Positions 1 to 5,823 of a stretch of DNA of 10,661 nt are shown in pieces. Numbering within the stretch: the first letter of the stretch is position 1; each line of letters opens with the position of its first letter. Location: positions 1 to 10,661 of the forward strand of contig QMZD01000030.1 of NCBI GenBank assembly GCA_003662985.1. The letters run 5' to 3'. Origin of the DNA: Archaeoglobales archaeon. GTDB lineage: Archaea > Halobacteriota > Archaeoglobi > Archaeoglobales > Archaeoglobaceae. The notes beneath the pieces are model-generated. The model was not told the origin of the DNA and ran no database searches. It worked only from the letters and a program-made list of their open reading frames with translations. The position numbers and the translations under genes are program-made.

Positions 1-861
1 GTGAAAGTAAAAGGAATTATCCTCTTCATTTTCGGTGGAGTTTCAATGCTTGAGGATATGCCAAAGGAGCCAAAAAAGGAAATTGAAATTGCCTTTGCCG
101 GTCCTTTAATGAGTATTTTTATCGGAGTCGTTTTTTATGGAATCTCACTTATTGAGATTCCGGCTTTAGCTGAATTCTCCAGAGTTTTCTCAATCTACAA
201 TTTCATTCTTGCTTTCTTTAATCTGATCCCAGCATTTCCACTAGATGGTGGAAGGATTCTAAGAGGGTTGTTAGCCAAAAGGATGGGGTTTGTGAACGCT
301 ACAAGAATAGCGGCTGAGACTGGAAAGATGATGGCATTCATGATCGGTATCTTTGGATTATTCGTGAATCCATGGCTAATTATCATAGCCCTATTTATCT
401 ACATGGGAGCAAACGAGGAAGAGAAGATCGTTATGATTGAGAACGTGCTCAAGAGGGTTAAGATAATGGATATCATGTCTCACGATCCTCTCACCATATC
501 TCCCGAAACGACAGTCGGAGAAGTTTTAGAAATGATGCTCATCTACAAACACTTAGGCTATCCTGTTGTTGAGGACGGAAAACTTATCGGGATCGTAACC
601 CTTAAAGACATCTCCAATGCATCCGAAGACGTGCCTGTATCCGAGGTCATGACAAGGGATGTTGTCACGATCTCACCCCTCTCCAGCGCTTTCGATGCCT
701 TTAAGCTTATGAATGAGAGAAAGATAGGCAGACTGCCGGTTGTCGATGACGATCGGGTTGTGGGGATAGTTTCAAGAACAGATTTGATGAGGACACTTGA
801 AATTATAGGTATACAAGAGACGTTCAAGGAGGTGCGGAGGATTGCAAAACCCTCCGTATGA
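1..861 (+). CDS. Site-2 protease (M50) family membrane protein with two CBS domains, 5'-truncated by window edge
   Basis: This is the C-terminal part of an intramembrane zinc metalloprotease of the S2P/M50 family, which cleaves membrane proteins within the bilayer. The first residues (ILFIFGGVSMLEDMPKEP) match the conserved stretch that follows the HExxH helix in archaeal S2P-CBS proteins, so the catalytic HExxH lies upstream of base 1. The GTG at base 1 is then an internal Val codon, not a start. Visible membrane segments lie at about residues 33-50, 64-80 and 108-136. The family's second metal/active-site motif is present as FNLIPAFPLDGGR (N74, D82). Two CBS domains follow, at about 154-206 and 214-268. 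In this family CBS pairs usually bind adenosine nucleotides and may gate the protease. The stop codon lies inside the next gene (20-bp overlap), which implies cotranscription and translational coupling. Confident in the family; the substrate is unknown. Confidence 0.9.
   Translation: MKVKGIILFIFGGVSMLEDMPKEPKKEIEIAFAGPLMSIFIGVVFYGISLIEIPALAEFSRVFSIYNFILAFFNLIPAFPLDGGRILRGLLAKRMGFVNATRIAAETGKMMAFMIGIFGLFVNPWLIIIALFIYMGANEEEKIVMIENVLKRVKIMDIMSHDPLTISPETTVGEVLEMMLIYKHLGYPVVEDGKLIGIVTLKDISNASEDVPVSEVMTRDVVTISPLSSAFDAFKLMNERKIGRLPVVDDDRVVGIVSRTDLMRTLEIIGIQETFKEVRRIAKPSV
828..834 (+). promoter_or_regulatory. Shine-Dalgarno site that fixes the TTG start of the TraB-family gene
   Basis: GGAGGTG lies seven bases before the TTG at 842, inside the last codons of the S2P gene. 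It matches the archaeal anti-SD sequence well. No in-frame ATG or GTG near this position is as well placed, so TTG is the best start. Confidence 0.75.
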
Positions 862-2050
862 AAACGATGAGAGAGAGCTGATAATCATTGGTACAGCCCA
901 CGTTTCCAAAAAATCGATTGAAGAAGTAGAGGAGGTTATTCTCACAGAAAAACCCGATGCAGTTGCAGTTGAACTCGATCAGAAAAGGTATCTAGATCTT
1001 GTAAAGCAGCAAAAACCTGAGATCTCCCTTGTCGATGTAATAAAAAGGGGAGAAGCCCATTTGATGCTCTTTCAGCTCCTTCTATCTTATTTCCAGAGAA
1101 AAATAGGAGAGAAGTTTGGTGTTAAACCTGGAAAAGAAATGCTTAAGGCAATAGAATGTGCAAAAAAGGTAAACGCCGATGTTTTGCTTATAGACAGGGA
1201 CATAACGATTACATTCAAGAGATTTTGGGAATCTTTGTCAATTTTTGAGAAAATAAAGCTCTTTTTCAGCCTAATTGGTGGGCTTTTCTCGAAAGAGGAG
1301 ATCGATGTCGAAAAGATGCTCGAAGAGGACGTTTTGTCTACGATGGTTTCGGAATTCCAGAAGGTTTCCCCCAACGCGGCAAAGGTATTGTTGGATGAAA
1401 GGGACGCTTTCATGGCTGGAAACCTCATGAGAGCCTCTTCAAAATACAACAAGATCGTCGCGGTCATTGGAGCGGGACACAAGAAAGGAATCTCGGAGTA
1501 TCTACTTCACAAGGAGATTCCCGAACCTGAGAGCCTGTTAGTGGTGAAGGAGAGAAGGTTCAACCTTGCGAAAATTCTTGGTTACAGCATTCTTGCAATC
1601 GTAATCTTAATTTTCGTGGCTATCCTCTCTTCCCTTAACACTCAGCTAATTCTAACGGCATTCTTCTACTGGTTCATGATAAACGGTGTTCTCTCAGCTT
1701 TGGGAGCTGCCATAGCCGGAGCCCATCCCCTGTCCATTCTTGCAGCCTTCCTCTTCGCTTGGCTCACTTCTTTAAATCCTGCAATCGCAGCGGGATGGGT
1801 TTCAGGATTGGTTGAGGCTTGGATAAGGAAACCAACCTCAGGTGACCTAGAAAAACTCTCAGAAGTGAAAACGCTGAGAGAGATGATGAAAAACAGAGTT
1901 TTTAGGGTTCTTTTAGTTGTTGCGCTAACAAATATCGGAAGTATGATCGGAACATTCTTAGGGATATACGTGGTCTTAAACCTAACCGGAATCGATATTA
2001 CAGGCGTATTAAAAGGTAGGATTGGCGATTTGATTGGTCTGATTTTTTAA
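842..2050 (+). CDS. TraB/PrgY-family (GTxH/GxxH) membrane protein
   Basis: A 402-residue TraB-domain protein. The N-terminal domain starts with LIIIGTAHVS (GTAHVS at 17-22), then a VELD..R motif (43-49), a LLDERDAFMA segment (183-192) and the closing VIGAGHKKGI motif (208-217). This set is diagnostic of the TraB/PrgY/Tiki-type fold, for which a metalloprotease-like role has been proposed and which includes the bacterial pheromone-shutdown protein PrgY. The C-terminal third is membrane-embedded, with hydrophobic segments at about 244-264, 268-292, 296-326 and 353-380. Full-length archaeal members share this soluble-plus-membrane layout. Translation starts at TTG 842 behind a strong SD, 20 bp inside the S2P gene, so the two membrane proteins are probably made together. 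The archaeal function is not established. A paired role in membrane-protein turnover is inference from the coupling alone. Confidence 0.88.
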   Translation: MQNPPYENDERELIIIGTAHVSKKSIEEVEEVILTEKPDAVAVELDQKRYLDLVKQQKPEISLVDVIKRGEAHLMLFQLLLSYFQRKIGEKFGVKPGKEMLKAIECAKKVNADVLLIDRDITITFKRFWESLSIFEKIKLFFSLIGGLFSKEEIDVEKMLEEDVLSTMVSEFQKVSPNAAKVLLDERDAFMAGNLMRASSKYNKIVAVIGAGHKKGISEYLLHKEIPEPESLLVVKERRFNLAKILGYSILAIVILIFVAILSSLNTQLILTAFFYWFMINGVLSALGAAIAGAHPLSILAAFLFAWLTSLNPAIAAGWVSGLVEAWIRKPTSGDLEKLSEVKTLREMMKNRVFRVLLVVALTNIGSMIGTFLGIYVVLNLTGIDITGVLKGRIGDLIGLIF

Positions 2051-2053
2051 AAT

Positions 2054-2076
2054 AAGTTTGAGATAAAGTTTGAGAT
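2054..2076 (+). repeat. Short tandem repeat, period 12, between convergent genes
   Basis: AAGTTTGAGAT occurs at 2054-2064 and again at 2066-2076, a perfect 11-base unit with one separating A. It sits in the 53-bp gap between the convergent TraB-family and aIF1 genes. It may be replication slippage or part of a bidirectional termination region. No function can be assigned. Confidence 0.6.
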
Positions 2077-2103
2077 GAGTTAAAAGATTTAATCAATTTC
2101 TCA

Positions 2104-2412
2104 TTAGCTCTTGATTCTCTCAGGATTGAATCCCTTCTTTATTAAAAGCTCCTTCACCCGATTAACATGATTCCCTTGGAGCTCTATAACCTTATTTTTA
2201 ACGGTCCCTCCACACGCGAGCTTTGATTTAAGATACTTTGCTAGCTCATCGATGTTGATTTCGCCCATGTCAATACCTTCAATAAGAGTTACCTCCTTTC
2301 CATAGCGTCTTTTCGATAATTTTATTAGAATTTGCTGTTGTTCTTTGGCTACCTCCTCACAGACACAAAGGTCTTTTGGCAGCCCACAGACACTGCAAAT
2401 TTCCGAACTCAT
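2104..2412 (-). CDS. Archaeal translation initiation factor aIF1 (SUI1 family)
   Basis: A 102-residue SUI1-domain protein, the normal size for archaeal aIF1. It acts on the small ribosomal subunit in start-codon selection. The SUI1 core runs from about residue 25 to the end: [15 protein letters not shown], then [18 protein letters not shown] (the conserved basic loop and ACGGTVK turn), then IELQGNH and a C-terminal helix ending KKGFNPERI. The N-terminus carries four cysteines, C6, C9, C16 and C18 (CxxC-x6-CxC), which look like a small zinc site, as in many archaeal SUI1 proteins. GGAGGTA at 2423-2429 lies ten bases upstream of the ATG. The gene is 170 bp downstream of dacZ on the same strand and has its own candidate TATA box, so it need not depend on dacZ. 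Confidence 0.95.
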   Translation of the reverse strand: MSSEICSVCGLPKDLCVCEEVAKEQQQILIKLSKRRYGKEVTLIEGIDMGEINIDELAKYLKSKLACGGTVKNKVIELQGNHVNRVKELLIKKGFNPERIKS

Positions 2413-2453
2413 CTTCTGCCTATACCTCCGATATATTCCAGTTTAATTTTAAG

Positions 2454-2463
2454 ATTTTAAAAT
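2454..2463 (-). promoter_or_regulatory. Candidate TATA box of the aIF1 gene
   Basis: ATTTTAAAAT would place a start of transcription near 2434, just upstream of the SD at 2423-2429. The region is AT-rich throughout, so this is only a plausible assignment. Confidence 0.3.
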
Positions 2464-2582
2464 TTTTGGTTGGTTATACTAGCTCAAGTTTATCTCTACC
2501 ATCACTCTTCCAGACTGTTTTTAAAATTAACCTTTCTTCATCATTAAACTCGAATCTTTAAACTTAACTTTTAACTTTGAAT

Positions 2583-3440
2583 TCAAACCAGAAGTATGCT
2601 GCTAAGCCTAAGAATTTCCTTGCCATCCTTGAATATTGTGATGTCTCCACCGCTTTCAGACACGACTATCGCTATCGCCTCGGTTTCCTGTGATATCGCA
2701 GCACATGCCATGTGTCTCGCTCCCAACCCCGGTTTTATCTTTAAATCGGATGCAGAAACATCAAGATATCTGCCAGCAGCCACAACCGTCCCGTCATCAT
2801 CGATAACAAAGACCCCATCGAGCTGCGCAAATTCCCTTATCGTTTCCCATATGTAGGGGTCTTTGATGTTCCTAACCTCAGCTGAGTGCCCCTCAAATGG
2901 ATTTATTACGAGCTGTCGCGATCTCTTCATGACTTCCCTTACATCCCCGACAACAAATGCTGTTCCAATTGTTTTGCCTTCCCTACCCTTAGCCGCCAGG
3001 GTTACAGCCACGTTTAGGATTGCCCTTATGATTTCAGGATCCACCCTTTCGCTACATTCAATAATAGCCTTGTAAAGGCTGCTCTTTTTCGGATTAAGGA
3101 TGAGAATGCCCTGATAGGATTCCAAGAAAACGAGAATTACAAAATTATCTGAAATTGGAATATTTTTTAAATAAGCCAAAGATGACACGTACTCAAAAGT
3201 ATGATGACCTATTATCATCTTCTCAATGAACTCAGTCCCTAATATCTTTTCAAGATCGTACTCTTTCTCAAGGGAGAAAATAACCGATTCAATATAGGTC
3301 GAGTACTTTTTTGGCACATTGTAGATTTTTATACCATCTATCGCTTCTGCATCGACGTAGCTATTCGAGATTACGAAAATCTGATCCTCATTTACCGCCT
3401 TTGCGATTCCAATGGCGTTTTTAAGAAGCAAGTCAAGCAT
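2583..3440 (-). CDS. dacZ: Diadenylate cyclase DacZ (archaeal c-di-AMP synthase)
   Basis: Condenses two ATP into the second messenger c-di-AMP, which in archaea is linked to osmotic and potassium balance. The 285-residue protein has an N-terminal half of the pyruvate-kinase alpha/beta-like type typical of DacZ, with a linker motif GKTIGTAFVVGD at about 155-166. A C-terminal DAC domain runs from about 155 to 278. Catalytic motifs are visible: LDGVFVIDDDGTVVAAGRYLD (family DGA motif, here D208-G209-V210) and GLGARHMACAAIS (R242-H243, the RHR-type motif), then SESGG at 261-265. Two starts are possible: TTG at 3443, nine bases from the GGAGGAT at 3453-3459, and the adjacent ATG at 3440, twelve bases from it. 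I chose ATG; the difference is one residue. An AT-rich box at 3464-3477 would place transcription start near the start codon, which conflicts with use of that SD. The gene is divergent from the Brix operon. DGA to DGV is a conservative change; activity is likely. Confidence 0.93.
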   Translation of the reverse strand: MLDLLLKNAIGIAKAVNEDQIFVISNSYVDAEAIDGIKIYNVPKKYSTYIESVIFSLEKEYDLEKILGTEFIEKMIIGHHTFEYVSSLAYLKNIPISDNFVILVFLESYQGILILNPKKSSLYKAIIECSERVDPEIIRAILNVAVTLAAKGREGKTIGTAFVVGDVREVMKRSRQLVINPFEGHSAEVRNIKDPYIWETIREFAQLDGVFVIDDDGTVVAAGRYLDVSASDLKIKPGLGARHMACAAISQETEAIAIVVSESGGDITIFKDGKEILRLSSILLV

Positions 3441-3481
3441 CAATTATTTTAAATCCTCCAATGAATTTTAATTTTTGCCTT

Positions 3482-3501
3482 CACAGTATGATGAGTCTGT
3501 G
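3482..3501. repeat. Small inverted repeat upstream of dacZ
   Basis: CACAG at 3482-3486 and CTGTG at 3497-3501 form a 5-bp dyad with a 10-bp spacer, about 40 bp upstream of the dacZ start. The half-sites are about 1.5 helical turns apart centre to centre. It could be a regulator site for dacZ, but arms this short occur often by chance. Confidence 0.25.
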
Positions 3502-3510
3502 CAAGTTGGA

Positions 3511-3632
3511 GATAAGGTAAAGCAAGATAAAGCATGACGAAAGAGTACTAAAAACGACGAGATAAGTCAAAAAAGGTTAAAGTCAAAGGATTAAGGGTAA
3601 AGAAATAAAGACAAATAAAGATGAAAACAACG
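3511..3632 (+). other. Purine-rich leader with recurring TAAAG between dacZ and the Brix operon
   Basis: About three quarters of the bases on the plus strand are purines, and no coding frame stays open usefully. The pentamer TAAAG begins at 3518, 3528, 3578, 3598, 3606 and 3616, mostly at steps near multiples of ten. This might mean intrinsic curvature or an unstructured upstream segment. Two AAATAAAG copies at its right end (3603-3610, 3613-3620) are the best candidates for the TATA box of the Brix operon; the left copy leaves room for the SD at 3636-3642. Confidence 0.4.
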
Positions 3633-3647
3633 TATGGGTGATACCAT

Positions 3648-4127
3648 ATGATTGTTACGACTTCAAGAAAACCTGGAAGAAAAACGAGAACTTTTGTAAA
3701 GCTCCTCTCCAGCTACATGAACTGGCAGTATGTTTCAAGAGGTAAAAAAAGCTTGGAGGAGTTCTTCTCATCATTTTCTGATATAGTGTTAATAGAAGAG
3801 ATAAAAGGCAACCCCAGCATTTTAAAAGTTTTTAAAAATGCAAAAGAGACTTTTAAGCTTAGATTCAATCTTGCAAAAACTGTGAAGACTAAAATGGATG
3901 ATTCTCCAGTTTTCTTTTCCGGGAAGCTCGACTTCGATCCCGCAATCCTTGGCGCGGTTCCCTCCAACATTGCAGGAGAGAAGATTAAGAGGAGGCTTAA
4001 AATCAGAAAAGGGCTTGTTAAAGAGGTTGTTGCCGGGAAGAAAAGAGGAAGGGCTTTCCTAGATTTTAGGTATAAGGGGAAGACGGTGATATTCATCTAC
4101 CTCAACAGGAAAGATTATGAACCGTGA
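3648..4127 (+). CDS. Brix-domain (Imp4-like) ribosome biogenesis protein
   Basis: A compact 159-residue archaeal Brix protein, the size of other archaeal single-domain members. Eukaryotic relatives (Imp4, Rpf1, Brx1) bind pre-rRNA during ribosome assembly, and archaeal proteins are expected to do the same. The N-terminal signature MIVTTSRKPGRKTRTFVK is typical, as is the basic middle segment IAGEKIKRRLKIRKG. A second-half strand region (RAFLDFRYKGKTVIFIYLNR) closes the domain. GGGTGAT at 3636-3642, five bases before the ATG, is a good SD. The gene leads an apparent operon with pcc1 (15-bp gap) and prefoldin beta, a grouping seen in many archaea. Here dacZ, not the rpl37ae/rpoP genes often seen upstream, is the left neighbour. 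Confidence 0.9.
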   Translation: MIVTTSRKPGRKTRTFVKLLSSYMNWQYVSRGKKSLEEFFSSFSDIVLIEEIKGNPSILKVFKNAKETFKLRFNLAKTVKTKMDDSPVFFSGKLDFDPAILGAVPSNIAGEKIKRRLKIRKGLVKEVVAGKKRGRAFLDFRYKGKTVIFIYLNRKDYEP

Positions 4128-4142
4128 AATTTCAGCCCTTCC

Positions 4143-4376
4143 ATGGATCAATTTACGGGAACCTTTGAATTTAGGTTAAACAGCCCTGAAATCGTTTATA
4201 AATCTCTTAAACCTGAAGAGGGTGAGGGGATACGAAGTAAGGCAAAAATTTATTTAAAGGGAGATGCGTTATTGCTCAAGCTTGAGGCTGAAGATCTAAC
4301 TTCGTTTAGAGCCTCATTGAACACATGGTTGAGGCTTATAAAAATATGTGAAGAGGTGTTAGGATATGAGTACTGA
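4143..4376 (+). CDS. KEOPS complex subunit Pcc1
   Basis: A 77-residue protein matching archaeal Pcc1. This is the dimerizing subunit of the KEOPS complex (Kae1-Bud32-Cgi121-Pcc1), which makes the N6-threonylcarbamoyl-adenosine modification of ANN-decoding tRNAs. The fold is seen as a first strand (TGTFEFRL), then an amphipathic region with SLKPE, then IYLKGDALLLKLEAEDLTSFRASLNTWLRL, the Pcc1 hallmark of an alternating strand followed by the DLTSFRASLNT helix start. No clear SD precedes the ATG. The gene follows the Brix stop by 15 bases, so translation probably depends on the upstream ribosome. It overlaps the prefoldin gene by 11 bp. The other KEOPS subunits are not in this window. Confidence 0.9.
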   Translation: MDQFTGTFEFRLNSPEIVYKSLKPEEGEGIRSKAKIYLKGDALLLKLEAEDLTSFRASLNTWLRLIKICEEVLGYEY

Positions 4377-4716
4377 ACTTCCACCCCAGCTCCAGAATAT
4401 GGTCGCTCAACTTCAGCAACTTCAGCAGCAACTTCAGATAGTAGTTAATCAGAGATTGCAGCTTGATTCCACATTGAAGGAGACCGAGATGGCTCTTGAA
4501 GAGTTGCAGAAAAAAGAGGATACGATCGTTTACAAAGCAGTAGGGGGGATCCTCGTCCAGACAAGCAAAGATGAGATGGTCAAGGAGCTTGAGGAGAAGA
4601 CCGAAACGCTGAAAATAAGGATTAAAACTCTTGAAAGACAGGAAGAGAAACTCAAAGAAAGGTTAATGGAATTACAAAAGAAGGTTCAATCAATGCTTGG
4701 ACCCCAAGCTGGTTAA
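4366..4716 (+). CDS. pfdB: Prefoldin subunit beta
   Basis: A 116-residue subunit of the archaeal prefoldin hexamer (two alpha, four beta), which holds unfolded proteins and passes them to the thermosome. It has the classic beta-type layout: an N-terminal coiled coil rich in Gln and Leu (about 5-48, QNMVAQLQQLQQQLQIVV), a central hairpin with the conserved KAVGGILVQTSKDEM segment (about 57-71), and a C-terminal Lys/Glu-rich coiled coil (72-111). The start ATG overlaps the end of pcc1 and is preceded by GAGGTG at 4353-4358 with a seven-base gap. It is the last gene of the Brix-pcc1-pfdB cluster. A T-rich stretch at 4761-4770 in the following gap may end transcription. Confidence 0.95.
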   Translation: MSTELPPQLQNMVAQLQQLQQQLQIVVNQRLQLDSTLKETEMALEELQKKEDTIVYKAVGGILVQTSKDEMVKELEEKTETLKIRIKTLERQEEKLKERLMELQKKVQSMLGPQAG

Positions 4717-4801
4717 TTCGATTGTAAATTTTAGGCGGGTCTTAAATTGCTCCCTTTCCGATTTTTAATTTGCCGATCACTAGGTGACTACTAGCCAATC
4801 A
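4717..4801. other. Gap between convergent pfdB and the MBL-fold gene
   Basis: This stretch holds a T-rich plus-strand stretch (about 4761-4770) that could serve as an archaeal oligo-T terminator. Beside it, ATCACTA is repeated at 4776-4782 and 4798-4804 around two CTAG tetranucleotides. No gene or strong hairpin was seen. Confidence 0.35.
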
Positions 4802-5617
4802 CTATCGATGACCAAGTCTCTCAAGATGCTTTTCGATCATAACCTTCTCAAAATGCCCGTAAACCTCCTTTGGTTCGGGTAGCTTCTTGTAGATTATCCC
4901 CCTTCCAACAAGACTTTCTTCAAAACCAAGCTTTCTAAAATCGGAGTTTTTAAAACCGAGTTCTTTAATCCTCTCCTCCCGCTCAAAAATCTTCTCGAGA
5001 TATCTATCCAAACTGCTCAAGATTTTCTCTTTTCCAAACACGGCAGGTCCATGGGAAGGAACCGCGATTTCTACGCCCTTTTCAACTATCTTTCTCACCT
5101 TTCTGATAGAAGTCACGAAGTCATCGACATTACAGTCCAAACAACCATACCACGGCCCGAAGGATGTGAGATCTATGTCACCAAGATAGAGTATCTCTCC
5201 ATCGATCAAAAAACAGCAGTGGCCTAGCGAATGCCCGGGTGTGTGGATCGTTTCAATATCAACCCCGAATTCCAGAATGTCACCATCCCCGAACGTCTCA
5301 CTAACCTTGCAGAACTCAAAGTTCACAAAGATTTTAACAAAATCGCCGATCCCATATCTCCTTTTAAACTCTTCAAAATTTTCTATCGCATTTGCATCCA
5401 GCTCATGAGCAAGAACTCTCTTCGCGATACAATTTTTCGGTATGTGATCTTCATGCCAGTGGGAATTTATGATTACCTCGGGATTTAAAGAAGAGATACT
5501 CTCACCAGCTCCACTGTCCAAAAGGCACCTCCCATTTTTAATGAAGATGCAGTTGCAAAAGGGATATCGCCCATGATTTTCACCCTCTATAAGATAAATC
5601 CCATCGCTGAGCTTCAT
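4802..5617 (-). CDS. Metallo-beta-lactamase-fold hydrolase (glyoxalase II-like)
   Basis: A 271-residue MBL-fold protein with a full set of binuclear-metal ligands. They are HWHEDH (H53, H55, D57, H58), TPGHSLGH (H129 as ligand), YLGDIDL (D147) and VPSHGP (H189). The N-terminal strand IYLIEGEN and LLDSGAG at 32-38 are standard for the fold. The C-terminal part (about 195-271) is helical and charged, and probably forms a substrate-specific cap. The ATG at 5617 has no SD, but a TATA-like box lies about 29 bases upstream, which fits a leaderless mRNA; a TTG one codon earlier is less likely. It is divergent from the FAD dehydrogenase across a region with a strong dyad, so the two may be coregulated. 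Substrate not predictable: thioesters, lactones or phosphodiesters are all possible. Confidence 0.85.
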   Translation of the reverse strand: MKLSDGIYLIEGENHGRYPFCNCIFIKNGRCLLDSGAGESISSLNPEVIINSHWHEDHIPKNCIAKRVLAHELDANAIENFEEFKRRYGIGDFVKIFVNFEFCKVSETFGDGDILEFGVDIETIHTPGHSLGHCCFLIDGEILYLGDIDLTSFGPWYGCLDCNVDDFVTSIRKVRKIVEKGVEIAVPSHGPAVFGKEKILSSLDRYLEKIFEREERIKELGFKNSDFRKLGFEESLVGRGIIYKKLPEPKEVYGHFEKVMIEKHLERLGHR

Positions 5618-5640
5618 CAAAGAGGTTTCGTCGGTTGCCG

Positions 5641-5650
5641 TTATTTATTT
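5641..5650 (-). promoter_or_regulatory. TATA box of the MBL-fold gene (leaderless arrangement)
   Basis: On the minus strand AAATAAATAA is centred about 29 bases before the ATG at 5617, and no SD-like sequence lies between. This spacing places transcription start at or next to the start codon. Confidence 0.6.
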
Positions 5651-5717
5651 TTGCTGTTGAAATTTTAGAAGAGAACCGTAAAAACCCATAAACTTCTTCA
5701 AGATTTTTAAGTCTCCC

Positions 5718-5739
5718 AACTTCTAGAACTCTAGAAGTT
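5718..5739. promoter_or_regulatory. Operator-like 22-bp dyad between divergent promoters
   Basis: AACTTCTAGA (5718-5727) and TCTAGAAGTT (5730-5739) are exact reverse complements with a 2-bp spacer. The site lies between the two TATA boxes, about 68 bp from the MBL box and about 50 bp from the FAD dehydrogenase box. Both genes look leaderless, so the dyad should not be transcribed from either promoter and is better read as a protein-binding DNA site than as an RNA hairpin. Partial copies of the half-site lie nearby: AACTTCT at 5691-5697 and TAGAAG at 5666-5671. Confidence 0.55.
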
Positions 5740-5784
5740 TCACCGATTCCCCATTTGAATTTCATTCAATACAAAAAATAAGGA

Positions 5785-5798
5785 AAAGGTTAAATAAA
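5785..5798 (+). promoter_or_regulatory. BRE/TATA promoter of the FAD dehydrogenase gene (leaderless arrangement)
   Basis: A purine-rich BRE-like stretch (AAAGG, 5785-5789) is followed by TTAAATAAA at 5790-5798, centred 30 bases before the ATG at 5824. No SD lies between the box and the ATG, so the transcript probably starts at or near the start codon. Confidence 0.65.
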
Positions 5799-5823
5799 CT
5801 CCTACAACCCAACTGAAAAATGT

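Noticed and set aside
1..3. GTG at the window's first base as the start of the S2P gene
   Set aside because: The following residues match the interior of archaeal S2P proteins, past the HExxH helix, so the true start lies upstream of the window.
1087..1482. 131-codon minus-strand frame opposite the TraB-family gene
   Set aside because: Ser/Phe-rich shadow of a well-identified gene on the other strand.
2474..2557. 28-codon protein-like stretch (FNDEERLILKTVWKSDG) on the minus strand downstream of dacZ
   Set aside because: It has no start codon and no recognisable family, and is short enough to be chance. It could be a gene scrap, but I cannot support that.
4776..4804. Repeat of ATCACTA around CTAG sites as an attachment site
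   Set aside because: Seven-base repeats alone are too short, and there is no integrase or tRNA gene nearby.
5580..5765. 61-codon minus-strand frame in the MBL/FAD divergent region
   Set aside because: It would span the MBL promoter, its start codon and the dyad, with no SD and no family I recognise. Its N-terminal part reads somewhat protein-like, so it is doubtful but not fully excluded.
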